Source: Triglochin maritima
Lineage: Eukaryota > Streptophyta > Magnoliopsida > Alismatales > Juncaginaceae
DNA: 64,000 nt
Assembly (NCBI GenBank): GCA_963682175.1
Contig: OY821790.1
Location: 2,864,501-2,928,500, forward strand
Direction: 5' to 3'
In this document: positions 46,488 to 59,345 of the stretch, piece by piece
Numbering within the stretch: position 1 is the first letter of the stretch
Layout: each line of letters starts with the position of its first letter
Position numbers and translations under genes: made by a program
The notes under the pieces: generated by a model
Database searches by the model: none
What the model saw: the letters and a program-made list of their open reading frames with translations, nothing else
Told to the model about the DNA's origin: nothing

Positions 46488-48139
46488 CGCAGATGGCTCG
46501 AGTTCCTTAAGGACTACGACTTCACCATTTCCTATCACCCGGGGAAGGCGAATTCGGTTGCGGATGCACTGAGTAGGAAGGCGGAGGTTTCTGTGGCAAG
46601 CCTGTGCATCCAGGAGTGGAGGCTACTCGAAGCTTTGTCCGAATGGAGTCCATTCACCGAGGGTTCAGAGGGAGCAGTGGTTGCTGGACTTCGGGTGGAG
46701 CCGCAGACTGTCTCACGGTTGGTTCAGGCTCAGCAGGGGGATGATGAGTTAGCTAGTCTGCTGCAGTTATAGCTTCCAGAGATGGTTCAGACTTCAGTGT
46801 GGGGGTGGATGGTGGTCTGAGGTTCAGGAGTCGGATCTGGGTGCCGAAGGTTGATGGGCTGAGAGATGACATCATGGAGGAGGCACACAGAGCGAGATAC
46901 ACCATTCATCCGGGGAGCACAAAGATGTATAAGGACCTGCAGCGGAACTTCTGGTGGAAGGGCATGAAGAAGGACATTGCGGAGTTTGTGGAGCGATGCT
47001 TAGTCTGCCAGCAGGTGAAGATTGAGCATCAGAGGCCGGCAGGACCAATGCAGAGTATTGAGCTTCCTGAGTGGAAGTGGGAGCACGTGACGATGGATTT
47101 TGTCACGGGTTTGCCAAAGACGAGGAGATTCCACGACGCGATTTGGGTGATAGTCGATCGACTAACCAAGTCGGCGCACTTCTTAGCGATCCGGACCACG
47201 TTGCCTTTGGAGGGTCTAGCTAAGTTGTACGTGGAGGAGATAGTCAGGTTGCATGGAGTGCCAGTGAGCATCATCTCAGATCGAGATCCTCGTTTCACTT
47301 CCAGATTTTGGGGGAGTCTGCAGCAGGCGTTGGGGACACGTCTGAAGTTCAGTACAGCATTTCATCCGCAGACAGATGGTCAATCAGAGAGGACGATTCA
47401 GACCCTGGAGGATATGCTTAGAGCATGCACACTTGATTGGGCAGGGCACTGGGATGAGCACTTGCCACTGATAGAGTTTGCCTACAACAACAGCTACCAC
47501 TCGAGTATTGGGATGGCACCGTACGAGGCGTTGTACGGGAGGCCTTGCAGATCACCGGTATGCTGGAGTGATGTGGGCGAGAGGCAGTTAGTGGGGCCAG
47601 AGCTTGTGCAGATGTACTCAGAGAAGGTGGATGTGATCAGGAGGAGGCTGGCCACAGCACAGAGCAGGCAGAAGAGTTATGCTGATCGACGAAGACGGGT
47701 ATTGAGTTTTGAGGTGGGCGATCACATGTTTCTGAAGATTTCCCCAGCCAGAGGTGTGATGAGGTTTGGGAAGAAGGGGAAGCTCAGTCCGAGATATGTT
47801 GGACCGTTTGAGATCCTCGACCGGGTTGGAGAGGTTGCCTACCGGATTGCCTTGCCGCCACAGTTTTCGGGTCTGCATAATGTTTTCCATGTGTCGATGT
47901 TGAGGAAGTATGTGGCAGATCCGTCACACGTTATTGAGTTAGCGGTGCCGGAGATTCAGCAGGACTTGTCGCTCGAGGAGAGGCCAGTCGAGATTGTTGA
48001 TCGCATGGATCACCAGCTCAGGAGGAGGACCATTCCGATGGTGAAGGTCAGGTGGCAGCATCACAGTGAGCGCGAGGCCACTTGGGAGATCGAGGAGGAC
48101 GTCAGAAGGCAGTATCCAGAGCTTTTCGGTGAGTGTTAG
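46488..48139 (+). pseudogene. Tekay-like integrase with chromodomain-like tail
   Basis: Homology resumes in the first frame directly after the TAG ([19 protein letters not shown]). A second stop (TAG near 46769) and a one-base phase change by about 46780 follow, after which the frame is open to TAG at 48137. Seen are the zinc-binding H-C pairs (HPG, CLVCQ), the DDE residues in MDFVTGLP, SDRDPRF and QSERTIQTLEDMLR, the GPY/F block YVGPFEIL, and a tail (VRWQHHSEREATWEIEED) typical of chromoviruses. The breaks separate integrase from the RT frame. Confidence 0.92.
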
Positions 48140-48177
48140 CTTGATTTCGGGACGAAATCCTTTTAAGTTGGGAGGAT

Positions 48178-50351
48178 TGTTAGAACCCAAACCCTAGATT
48201 AGAGTTAAACAGGGATTAGAGGAGGATTAGGGTTGGTTTTGCATGGGGTTGTGTGGTTGCATGGGGTTGTGTGGGTGCATGGGGAAGTGGGGTTGCAGGT
48301 GTCTGCATGGGAAGGTGAAGGGTCGGTTACTGTAGCACCGGGTTTTAATGAGCCCTCTCCTTTTTCTCCTTTCATCTTCTTTCTCATTCCTTCTTCATCC
48401 ATTCTCACCACACACACACCTTCTTCCTCAGTCACCCAAGCTCAGGCGGAGGAGGCTGCGTCGGCGTGAGGTGTGAAGCGGTCCAGGCAGGAGAGGTGCG
48501 GAGTGGAGCGCACGAGGAGATCACCGGAGGCGACGTGCGTGAGCGGAGCTCCGGCGTTTTGTCGTAGTGGTTGAGGTATGCCGCTCCTTAGTGTGGTTTG
48601 TTTATTACCCTCATGTGAGGGATGCGTTGGTCGAGTCGGGGGAGGTCGGAGACCTCTCCGGCGACGCGTTTCTTCTAAAATCCTCGGCTGGTGCGAGGAT
48701 GAAGACGACCAACGGTCGACCGGATCCTTCGGGCGGTCGACCGTTTTAGCACTGTTTGCCCGACTTTAACCTTCACCGGTCGAACGATGCCTTTGGGCGG
48801 TCGACCGGTAGTGCATTATTGCTGGTGAGTTGGGATTTTTCTACCTGTTATCGGTCGACCGGTCCTTGTGTGTTCGACCGGAATTTAAGTGTACTGATTA
48901 TTATTGTACGATTTGTTCGACCGATTATATGACTTAGAATAATAGGTTGACCCTGTCTGTTTTCGGTCGACCGAGACCCCTGAGTCGGTCGACCGATAGA
49001 GTGGTTTTCTATGTTGACCAGACTCCGGATTTTGACCTCGTTCGGTCGACCGGTTTTAGACCCTTGTTCGACCGTTGGGGGTTCTGTTTTGAGCGCAGCG
49101 GTAGACCGTTTTAGGAGTACGGTCGACCGATTCCTTCCTGGAACCGGTCGACCGAATCACCTCTTCCGGTCGACCGTTGGGGCCCAGGACAGAATTCCTG
49201 GTTCCCTTTTTGAACGCCAACCTTGTCCACGGAAACCCGTGTCCTCGCCTTGTGCGTGAGCCGGGAGGTGACGGTGGGCGCGTGATGCGTGCCTGCCCAG
49301 GGACTGTCGTTGGGAAGAGTGTGGGTGTTCGGGACGCGTCACCTCCATGTATGGACCGTGACTTTTGAGATGATTGTTGGCACTTTGTAGTATAGCAGGC
49401 CTGAGGGATCGCGGATCCCAGTATTGATGTTGTGCGGGCACGCAACTGGCGTTGGGTGAGGTGACTACCGGCCCACGGGCTACGGAGGTCGCTGCCCTGC
49501 TGTTATAGCGGCGCGGTTGGTGTTCGCGGCTCGAGGAGCCTGATGACCTGGCAGACTTCGGTCTGGATCTGTCCGATGCTGTGCCGGACTGTTGTGATGG
49601 ACCACCGATGCTGTGCCGGTGATGCCGCCGAGGTTGTGCCGGCGATGATGATTGTTGGGCCGAGGCAGTGCCGGCTTGTTGTTTTCCTCGGCTGGGCACC
49701 TACCGAGATGATGTTGTTATACCTTCCGGGCGACGGCCCCGTTGGTCCCTGTGGCCCCGACCACTGAGATTTACAGATCTGTTTCTATCGGCGCGTAGAT
49801 GTGACAGAGGCTCCCTGCCGAACCCTTGAGTAGTGTAGCTGCGTGTGGGGGGTGCGATGTCGCGGGCTACTAGACTGCATGTGCCTGCAGTAGGTCTCCT
49901 CGGGAGACCCGATGATTGATTGTCGGACTGATGTTCTGTTATACCCTTCGGGGGAACTGTTTTCCATTTCTGTTGATGCCATGACATGCTACTAGTATGA
50001 TAGGTTCATTATGTAATGCATGCATATATAGGTGAGTTGGCATACGGGGTTTCCTTCTGGAAACTCAGGCATTGTTGTTATATATTTTCAGGACTGCAGT
50101 AGGTCCAGTGGGGTGGTGATCGGCGGGCGCGCGCGTTTGGAGTCGGATCCTCTAGTCAGACCACTGAGGTCCACATGATTACGTTTATCTACCTTGTCGT
50201 TTTGTTGTAATCATGTTTTCATTTTGGCAAACTCTGATGTATTATGGTGCACCGCCTATTTATTTATGAAATGTAACAGTCCCGCCTTGATTCTTGTGCT
50301 CTTGATCTTGTTTATGAATTTTTAAATTTTCCGCTGTTTCGGGATGTTACA
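48178..50351 (+). repeat. Tekay-like 3' LTR
   Basis: Same ends and length as the 5' LTR, with only about nine substitutions. Confidence 0.95.
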
Positions 50352-50789
50352 ATAACACTTTAGAAATTTCATATTTGAATATTTTATTTACTTCAGTTTA
50401 ATCGTCATTGACCACAAGCCCAAACCCTAATTAAAGTGCAACTTCTTGGTCTTCATCATTAGTGGAAAATGTATACATATAGAGATATGGTCCGGATTTA
50501 TGTTATATTGTCAGTTTCTCCTTTCTACGTTTAGAAGAACTTCATCCGGCCAAGAAAGACTTTTGTATTTGTTCAAACTCGTGAGTGTGAAAAAGGATGA
50601 TCTTTTCACGTGTTATGGTTAGTTTTGGTAATGCGTGGAAAGATAAGGATATCTATGGATGTAATTTGTGTATATTGTGAAGAAATTTGGAAGGTGTGAT
50701 TTACAACATACAAACTAAAACTATCCCTTGGGCTATAGGAGTTTGAATGTGTAAAAACTTATAGGCTAACTGTTATTTTTGATACCTCA

Positions 50790-51466
50790 AATCCAGCATG
50801 CCGTCTCTATATGGGCTTCACTACTAAACAAAATGATGTACAATAGAGAAGCTTAAATTTGTGATTTGAGGCCTTAGTTTTAGTTGAGTCAAACCAAAAA
50901 TACATCACAGTACGAAGTTCAATATTATTAGTTTATTACACATATATAACACACAATATCACTTCATCAATACTTAAACAATTCTCTAATTAATATTCAA
51001 ACAAGAAACCTCACCTTATATGTTTAAATATTATATCCAAACACTCCAAATATATAAACTGAAGGAACTCAAATCTTGTATATATGTAGTATAGATTTAT
51101 AGAGCGTGAGACCAATAGCCCAAATCATCCCAAGCATGAAATCTTTCTTATCTGCAAAAAACTTCGAGTGGTTAGTTGGAGAAAGAGCTAGACTTCTCCG
51201 AAGAATAGAGGATTCTTCAAACACACTTGTAATATAACTTTTTAATTGGTAGAATCAAATTAAACTTTATTTGTATTCGCAAGAGAAAGAACTGTAGTTA
51301 TGGTTCTGAAATTCCAAATGTCGAACAAATCGTCGAAGTAATACTAATGAAATGGCGAAAGAAATGAGTATATTATTTGGAATCATTCGATCCAATTAAG
51401 AGGATACAACAATTAATTGTGTTGAACTACATGCTAGAATGCTAGATGAATGACGGTTAATGTGAG
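50790..51466 (-). other. 3' flank of MADS copy B
   Basis: Equivalent to 13464-14030. No other gene was seen. Confidence 0.6.
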
Positions 51467-53274
51467 TTACCAGAGTTGAAAACTGTGGCCTTCGAGCTTA
51501 GGATCCTGGAGGTTAGGTTGGGTTGGCTGGAGTCGGAGGCCGTGGAAGTCTGGAGAGAGCTGCAGCATGTTCCTTGGTTCGTCGGGGAAGAAACCAAATT
51601 GCTCCAGCATAGGCATGCCTGTAATTCTTGTTGATGCCTCACCCGCTGAAATTGCCTGGTTCTCTGAGATCTATATGTTCATTTTCAACATTTATATCAT
51701 ATATATATCACAATTATGTCAAGAATCACACATATATACATATAATCAAGGATTTTTTTTTTTGAAATAATGTTGGGAAATAAAAAAATTGGAAGAATAT
51801 AATTCACCAAAAACTATTTGGCAAACTATACATATTGAAAATGACAAATGAATGTTGTTTTTATCAAGTATAAGTATTATTTATAGTAATTCAAATTGGA
51901 AAAATTAATGATAAGAAATTAATTCAAATCCCAAAATACTACTACTTTATACTATTTATAGTATAATTAATTCAAATCCCAAAATAATATTTATAGAAAA
52001 TGATATTTGTGATGCCGTTTTTACTTAATAAAAATAGCTGCACAGTTGTCGTTTTCAGTATGCATACTTTGTCAAATACTTTTGGCTGAGTTATATTTTC
52101 CAAATTTATTATTTCCCAACATCATTTCAAAAAAATCCTATAATCAATACTATTCAATATCCTTTTATGTAGTTATGTTATTTTGGTAAGATGGAAGTAC
52201 CAAAATCCTAAGGCTTTTATGTTATGCATCTCTAATATCTGAAGAAACTGCATCTAGCAGTCCATATCAACAATCACATGGTAACAACAGTGGGTTAATT
52301 TCCATGACTTTAACAACAACTGAAGGGTCTAAATATCATTGATATGAGTAATATATATATAGCTTGTCAGGTTGAAGAGTGTCTTTGAGAGCATGCTTAA
52401 TATATATGATTATTATACGTTATTGTTATATATTGTTAATGATACTTGGAAGATATCAAAGTGAAGCCCATATTGGTGCGTACCATGTAGCACAAGTGCC
52501 TGTTGCGGTCTTCCATGAGGTGCTCCTAGTGTGCAAGAATTAAGATACAATGATAATTAGACATAGGGTGGAACATGATTGTTGAGAAAACTACATGATC
52601 AAATAATGCAAGGATGAATTTAAATGTCGGAACTTGCCTTTCTCCGAAGATTTTCCATCTGCTGGTTGAGAAGCTCGTACTGTGGTGGTAAATAAAGAAA
52701 AAAAGAAATAGACCGCCATTATTGGTAATATACTTCACAAACATTTCTTTATTTAATTAATTTAGTTCTTGGCAGTTAAGATCCTAAATATCATACCCTT
52801 GTCACCTTGTGACAAAGAGATTGTTTGCGATTTACCCATAATCTGATGCCTAGACAATACCTTGTTAAATCACAATAAATAAGAATTGCAAACAACATAT
52901 ACGAACCACCGCTGATTTAGTCTTTTACAAACCAAAAGTCAAAAAATAACTTAATCTTTGACTCCATTGCGAATGAACACAAGGCCAACCTATATCCTAT
53001 AGTTAATAACAGATCTAGTGTAATCATTATAGCCCGGATCGTGATTATTATATATCATATATCTTTAAGAAAACCATGAAGTTCATCAATGCAAAATTAA
53101 GGTAACAATTTAGGTTCATTATGTTGAGTAACATACCTTCCTACTCCTAACCTTGTTAGCAGAAATGACCAGTTGCCCCTCAAGTTGCTCCAGCTCAGTC
53201 GCGGTGAGACCGGACATGTCTTCACCTACCAGCGTTCAAGATTTTCGTAACAATGACATACATACAATTGTACA

Positions 53275-53335
<61 letters not shown>

Positions 53336-54181
53336 TATCTACATACATACAAATTAAGTGTAGTGATAACCTGTGATATGCCTTATATTGGCGAGAAGCT
53401 TCTCGTTTTCGAACCTAAGCCTCGACATCTCGCAGTACATTTCCTATGTTTTGTAAAAACATCACGTTAGACATGTTTATAAAGCAAACCAATTTTTGAA
53501 GTGGTGTTTATATACATTTTCGTGGCTGCTCTCGCCAACATGTACGCTCTTGAGCCTTTCATATCGGTCAATTATTTGCTTCATACTGCAACATGAAAGT
53601 TGTATTCAGTATGGCCACGACTTAGTTGTAAATTGATGATTGAAAGATGCTTAAGGTTTTGATAGGAGTCATATATAAGACATTTTCTTATGGATGTAAC
53701 GTGAGGTATTTTCAGTACTTCATCTATATATCTGTAGACAAGACATTATTAAGTTTGCTAAAATATATAGCTACACTATTAAGCACTGAAATTGTTAGTT
53801 TGTTTTAAAAAAAATTAAACCTCAGAAGTTTCTAATAATATAAAAAAAAGATTGTCGGGAAAAAAGTTTGCCACATGGTTCACCGATACACCAAAAAACA
53901 AACTCGAATTAAACCATTAATTTTTAGTTCCTATGCAATATGTTAAACAAACAGATAAACAGATCTATTTTAAACAAATAGATAAAAGAAAACCTCGACG
54001 GAGGGTTGCAAAATTCGAACAACTTTCCATTGTTTGAGAATATGATCAGTCCGATATGGACATCGCAGAGCACTCCAAGCTCGTGGGCTTTCTTCAATAA
54101 CCCTCCTCTACGTTTGGAGAACGTGACCTGCCGGTTGGTCGTGTTCTCAATCTTCTTGATCTCTATCTTTCCGCGACCCAT
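51467..54181 (-). CDS. B-sister MADS-box transcription factor, copy B (7 exons)
   Basis: Exons in transcript order: 54181-53994, 53585-53516, 53443-53371, 53225-53137, 52679-52638, 52525-52484 and 51670-51467, giving 235 residues with all frames open. The MADS domain starts [20 protein letters not shown], exons 3-6 encode the K domain ([19 protein letters not shown] at the exon 3/4 border), and the tail has [13 protein letters not shown]. Intron 3 uses a normal GT; intron 5 keeps the GC donor. Intron 6 holds a MITE. Relative to copy A, about 115 bp more is present in the 5' leader region (about 54366-54480), and part of intron 4 is missing. It points towards copy A. Confidence 0.93.
51750..52139. 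mobile_element. Mutator-type MITE in intron 6 of copy B
   Basis: A 390-bp AT-rich element with terminal inverted repeats of about 30 bp (GGATTTTTTT...GAAATAATGTTGGGAAATA against GGATTTTTTTGAAATGATG on the other strand). It is flanked by the 9-bp duplication TATAATCAA (51741-51749 and 52140-52148). Copies A and C have a single such site without an insert. It has no coding capacity. Confidence 0.9.
53278..53328. repeat. (TA)n microsatellite in intron 3 of copy B
   Basis: About 25 TA units. Copy A has only a short TA run at the matching place (about 11771-11783). Confidence 0.9.
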
Positions 54182-54551
54182 GATGCTTAAATTTACTTCT
54201 TACCCAGAAGTGGAACAAGTGCCTTCTTCTCGTGTTCCCACTTTGAGAGGCTGAGGAAACCGAAATGGAGATGAGAAACCCAATTAAAATGGGTGAGATG
54301 CCTTCGAATCTGAAGAAGAAATTATGGAAGCAAAGGAAGGGAAATTAAGGGTTTCAGAGGTGAGTGATGTCACTTACATATCCTTAGAGGTTTGTTTTGC
54401 TTCTACGTGCAGGCATCAGTTTCCCGTGAGGTGACTAATGTTGTTGTTAATATATAGTAATGTTAATGGATGATGAGTCATTAGTGGCTTTTAACTGGTG
54501 GAAATTAAGGTTTGATAAAGGTGTGTAGGAGGGACTACGGATGGGAGGAGC

Positions 54552-54562
54552 TATATATATAT
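54552..54562 (-). promoter_or_regulatory. TATA box candidate of MADS copy B
   Basis: ATATATATATAG on the - strand, followed by CTCCTCCCATCCGTAG as in copy A. It lies about 370 bp upstream of the start codon because of the longer leader region. Confidence 0.5.
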
Positions 54563-55179
54563 TGCATGTAATCTCAATATTCAGTCACTCATGACACGTT
54601 TGAAAACATCCAAGGCCAAGGGTCGGAAAACTGAAACATGCATGTTAATTTGCAGAACAGAACAGTTCCTGCTAACAATGGGTGGTCTAAGTGGTTAGGG
54701 TTTTTTTCCTTTAAAAGCATGTGATGAATGTTATGTCCTAATCCTTGCTTTTGGGTTAATTGATGATTAGGTGGTGGATTAGAGGAGGATTAGACGGACG
54801 ACTGAGATGTGTTGGGAGAATAGTATAGAGGTTTGGTTTTCTCTATCTCCTTCACTGTTTTCAACTCGTTCTCTCTCTCTCCCGCGCGTCTCTCTCGACT
54901 CTTTTCTCTCCCAGCCTTGGGGGTCGGTGTGGCATGGTGATCAGCGAAGCTAGGAGAAGCTCATACGATTTCCGGAGTCCACGTGATCGAGTTCGAGGAG
55001 TTCGCCAGAGAAGAAGAGGTTTTGCGACGAAACACTCGCCGTGGTTCTTCTAAGGTTTCTTCAAGCCTTAAAGGTATGTCAAGCTTTACTTTTATGCTCA
55101 CCTAAGCTAGTGTGAGTGTTTGAGTAATTGACAGTAGGCCGAAAGGCTCGTCGGAGGTTGTGCAGCAAATTCCTGCACT

Positions 55180-55680
55180 GTAACGGTGGACCGGTGCGTG
55201 GTTCGGTCGACCGGTTGTAGTGTATTTTGGGTGGTATCTCACACACCGGTCGAACGATACCCTTGGGTGGTCGACCGGTTGTGCATTTTGAGCGAGAAGA
55301 TGGAGACTCTGGGTGATTTAGGTCGAACGGGTTCCCTTTGTCGTTCGAATGGAAGCACTGTCGTAAGTCTGTTGGGGGCGTTGACTATCCAAACGGTCAA
55401 CCGCCTGTTTGACTCGTCTGACTTATGACTTAAGTTAACTTAAGTTTGTTCGATCACTTTTGTTTCGGTCGACCAGTGTAGTTTGGATTGATATTGTGTT
55501 TTATTGATGGTTTTCGTCGACCGTTGGCTGTATTTTTTGTTCGACCGATTGTGCTTGTTGAGCAAGAAGAGGATTTAACTGGTGGTGTTGGGTCGAATGG
55601 GTCCCCTTTGCCATTCAACCGGGTGTTGGTTATTTCGGTTATTTCTGGAATAGTTGTGGGGTTTCGGTCGACCTTATGTG
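55180..55680. repeat. GGTCGACC array in the solo LTR
   Basis: About 12 forms of GGTCGACCG, GGTCGAACG and GTTCGACCG. Confidence 0.8.
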
Positions 55681-55762
55681 GATTTTGTTTGACCATTTCT
55701 TCCCAATTTTCCATATATTGCTTGTGATGGTTGTGGTTTGGATCTGCCTCGAGGGCAATGGG

Positions 55763-57785
55763 TGTAGGATTTCTAGTTTAATTGTACATATATATTTTCG
55801 AAATTTTATGCACAATAAGGATCAATTACAATTTTCTATGATTTGTTTCATGCATGCATCGGTTTGTTTCAATAACTAGTTTCAAAATTTTATTAAAACA
55901 AACATGGGCTCCGAATTTCATACCTAGAAGTTCTCTAAAACTTCTTGATGATCCAGAGACGTTGAGGATGCTTATCGCTTCGCCAGATGACTCTGAGTAT
56001 TCACCAAACTCTAAACAAGATCGGAGAGAGGAGCTACCTCTTAATCTCCAATAGATTAAGAATCTAACTACTAACCCCTCTTTAGTTCCCTTGAGGAGAA
56101 GATCTCTAAAAACTAAAACTAAACTCAAGAATTAATGGAAATTCGTGGAGAATTATGGAGAGAGATGTTTGCACAAGAAGATAATGAATTAATTAATAAG
56201 GTAATGAGATAAACTTGTATTTATAAGTTCTCTCAAAATTACCTATTCATGTGCAACCTCTTGCCCATGATTTCATGCAAACTTCCATCTAACCATCCAT
56301 TATTTGCTAACAAATAATCTTAGCCACGAATTAAATCAGTTATGGACCAATTCCATGCATGATCTAATTAATTCTTAAATTAATTCTGCATAAAACCGTC
56401 TGGACCGGTCGACCATTTTGGAGGTTCGGTCGACCGTTTAGACCTGGTTTCGGTCGACCGTTAATAACTCGGTCGACCGTTCGTAACAAATATTTTTTCA
56501 TCGCGATGTTCGGTCGACCGACCGATTATACTCGGTCAACCGAAAATGAACAGACCAAATTCCTGTTACCGGTGCAACATTCGGTCGACCGTTTAGCGTT
56601 TAGCGGTCGACCGTTTTTGCACAGTACTTGCAGACTTGTCAAATTTTGGTTTAACCCCTACAAAATTTGAAATTTCGGGATGAGTAGTAAGTTCACAACT
56701 TATGTAACATATTATCCTATGTAATGATTAATCATTACACCCCATAATATTTACATCACATATGAATTTAATTTAGATTCTAATTATGTTATTAATCATA
56801 ACATAATTTTGATTTTGCTTGTTCACCCCATGTGTCATATTATCTATATGAAACCCGACACATCTTATGAACTCAAAATACCCATTTCTTGTTTCCCAGT
56901 TTTGTTGTATGACCTATGGGAGGATCTAAACTAAGTTGACAGTGATATTAAGAGCTTAATATCACAAGCTATAAGCGGTATCTAGCTACACATTATAGCT
57001 CCCAATTAGTTAGATGTCTTAATTCCACTCGAACCAAAACCCGATCCATTTAGTGATGGAGTGCACCACTTGTGTTCGTCCCTTGCCTCATGATATTAAG
57101 AATACACACAAAGTAGTATTGTGTCATCTTTGTATTAGTATTCATTTCTTGATCTCTTTAAGCTAGTTACAAATATGTGACTTGACTCAAATCACATTGT
57201 GCACATTATAACTTTGTTTTATCAAGGGGCCCACTAATATCATCACTCAATTAAGAGGGCAATGATAATCTTTTGACTAACTATCTTCTCCAACGAAAGT
57301 CATACTTAACCAACTAATGCCTTTACACTACACTCATCGATAGCTCAAGACACTAGTCTAATTAAGCAATTCTTAAGTGATCGGATATAAGTCTCATATC
57401 AAAGGACCAAAGACACAGTAAAACATTAATGACACAAAAAACAAAATTCTATAATGTTTTACTTATTAGGTCTATTCGGTATACAAAAGTAGTATTTTCC
57501 TCTTTTGTGTACCCGTGTTGTCACTCACTTGTAGAGCTACAATGATCTATGACCAACACGACAATCTTAACTTGACAATTAATGTCCCATGTTAATTACC
57601 ATGATTGCGAATATCTTTTGTTTTATGTAAACCAATATCTTTTAGAGCTCTACGGTTAAGGACCAAGAGTCTCTTCCTTAACACTTCTAAAAGACGAATA
57701 ACATAAACAATGAACAAAATGATTTCTCATTCAATTCATAATAATTGACATTTAAAAGTAAAACTTTTAGAACACATTCCCTTCA
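55763..57785 (+). mobile_element. Solo LTR nested in the previous one, TSD ATGGG
   Basis: A 2023-bp unit from TGTAGGATTTC to CATTCCCTTCA, flanked by ATGGG at 55758-55762 and 57786-57790. The sequence on either side rejoins to match the reverse LTR near 32280-32310. No internal region or coding domain is visible, and the superfamily is not resolved. It carries its own CGGTCGACCG array. Confidence 0.85.
56400..56620. repeat. CGGTCGACCG array in the nested solo LTR
   Basis: Nine or so units in 220 bp, including a doubled form GGTCGACCGACCG near 56513. The rest of this LTR is unlike the Tekay-like LTRs. Confidence 0.88.
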
Positions 57786-58385
57786 ATGGGTCCCCGACCT
57801 TTTTGGGGGCGACGGTACGGACATTCCAGCCAGAGAGAGATTGTGGTTGTGGCTCTGATGAGCGGGTGCCTTGTGTGCACGTGTGATTTTCTTAGCCGAT
57901 GTTTTTCCGGCGGTGCCTTGTGTGCACGTGTGAATGTGGGGTTGGGGTGAGAGGACCCTTGAGACCCGGTTGACTGATGATTTTCCGATAGTGCCTTGTG
58001 TGCACGTGTGATTGTGGGGTTGGGGTGAGAGGACCGTTGAGACTCGTGTTGTGGCGTCGGTTGTGGTTGGGAGAGAGATCTCGAGAACCCAGTTGGACGG
58101 TGGCAGTTGTGATACATTGCATTTTTCATATCATGTCATACATTTGTTATTTCATTTTTTAGGAGTTTGGCATACGGGGTTTCTTTATGGGAAACTCAGG
58201 CACAGTCTGTTATTGCATTTTAGGTCGTGAGCGTCGTTAGGAGGTGGTGACTGGGGGCGGGAGCACTTGGACCAGATCCTACCTTCCTTGTTTTTGAGGT
58301 TGTTGTGATTACATTTGTATATGTTGTATATCTTTTGTTGTTGTAATCACACGTTTGATTTCCTGTATCATATACAATGTATCAG

Positions 58386-58496
<111 letters not shown>

Positions 58497-58571
58497 GATT
58501 TTCGTAACGTCCCTGTACTTGATCCCTATCTTTTAAAAGTTTTAAAGTTTCCGCTGTTTCGGGGCATTACA

Positions 58572-59020
58572 ATGAAGATGGTGTGGTGCAGTTGGTGAAC
58601 CCTAGTAAAGGTTGCTCTAGTTTTGGAAAACGACAATTAGTACTCATATTATTTACTTTGGAAGTATTTTTTTCATATATATGTTGAAATCAAAGTGAAG
58701 TGGGACGTATTCATATCTTATGAAAAAAGTTCTTTAACTCTTATAATCTAGATGAATATGATAATAAATATTTCTTTGTAATGGTAATCACAGTTTAGAA
58801 AATTCATTTTTGAATATTTATCTACTTTAGTCTAATGTTCATTGACCACAAACCCAAACCCTAATTAAAGTGCAACTTCTTGGAAATCACGAGTAGTGGA
58901 AATGTATACATATAGAGAGATGGTCCGGATTTATGTAATATTGCTGATTTCTCCTTTCTACGTTTAGAAGCACTTCATCCGGCCAAGACAGACTTTTGTA
59001 TTTGCTCAAACTCATGAGTA
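58572..59020 (+). repeat. Segment D, right-arm copy
   Basis: Continues from 54640-54728 across the solo LTR. It is the right-arm equivalent of 9715-10250. Confidence 0.85.
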
Positions 59021-59024
59021 GGAC

Positions 59025-59215
59025 TAAGCACGAGACCTGAATTTTTAGTATCCGGCGGACCGAATAAAGTCGGGTCGGTTAGGTCCAGACCGATCGGGTC
59101 GGGTTGGTCCAAAATTTGGTCGGACCGAGACCCAAATTTGAGTATCCAGCGGACCGAAGACCGGATCGAATAAATTCGGGTCGGTTCGGTCCAAAAATTC
59201 GGTCCGCCTTGTTCC
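59025..59215. repeat. GGTCCG-rich repeat, right arm
   Basis: Counterpart of 9466-9720, with related GGACCGA and GGTCGG words. Confidence 0.7.
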
Positions 59216-59345
59216 TCCTCCCTCGGTCGTGTCTGTGGAAGCAGCAGTGTAGACACTGAAGAAGATTGTTGTGGTGGTGGTGATGTTGATGTCTGTGGTT
59301 GCTCGACCTTGGCTTCTAGTTCTCAAGCTGATGTTGAGCTTGTGG

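Larger units (their letters stand above)
41426..50351 (+). mobile_element. Full-length Tekay/Del-like Ty3/Gypsy chromovirus
   Basis: Two LTRs of exactly 2174 bp (41426-43599 and 48178-50351), TSD ATAAC (41421-41425 and 50352-50356), a tRNA-Met primer-binding site (TTGGTATCAGAGC near 43602) and a polypurine tract AGTTGGGAGGAT before the 3' LTR. The LTRs differ at about nine sites by eye, so the insertion is recent. The gag-pol order gag-protease-RT-RNase H-integrase with a chromodomain-like tail identifies the clade. Its GC content is clearly higher than the surroundings. Confidence 0.96.
40208..50600 (+). repeat. Segment D, copy 2 (split by the Tekay-like element)
   Basis: Matches 14033-15292 from 40208 to 41425 and continues at 50352. 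The retrotransposon insertion duplicated ATAAC. On the right it runs on into the 3' flank of MADS copy B. Confidence 0.88.

Noticed and set aside
46799..48139. A separate gene starting at 46799
   Set aside because: It begins at GTG in the middle of a polyprotein and encodes integrase. It is the shifted continuation of gag-pol, not an independent start.
53153..53470. Frame with a long YIYIYI run
   Set aside because: Translation of a (TA)n microsatellite inside intron 3 of copy B.
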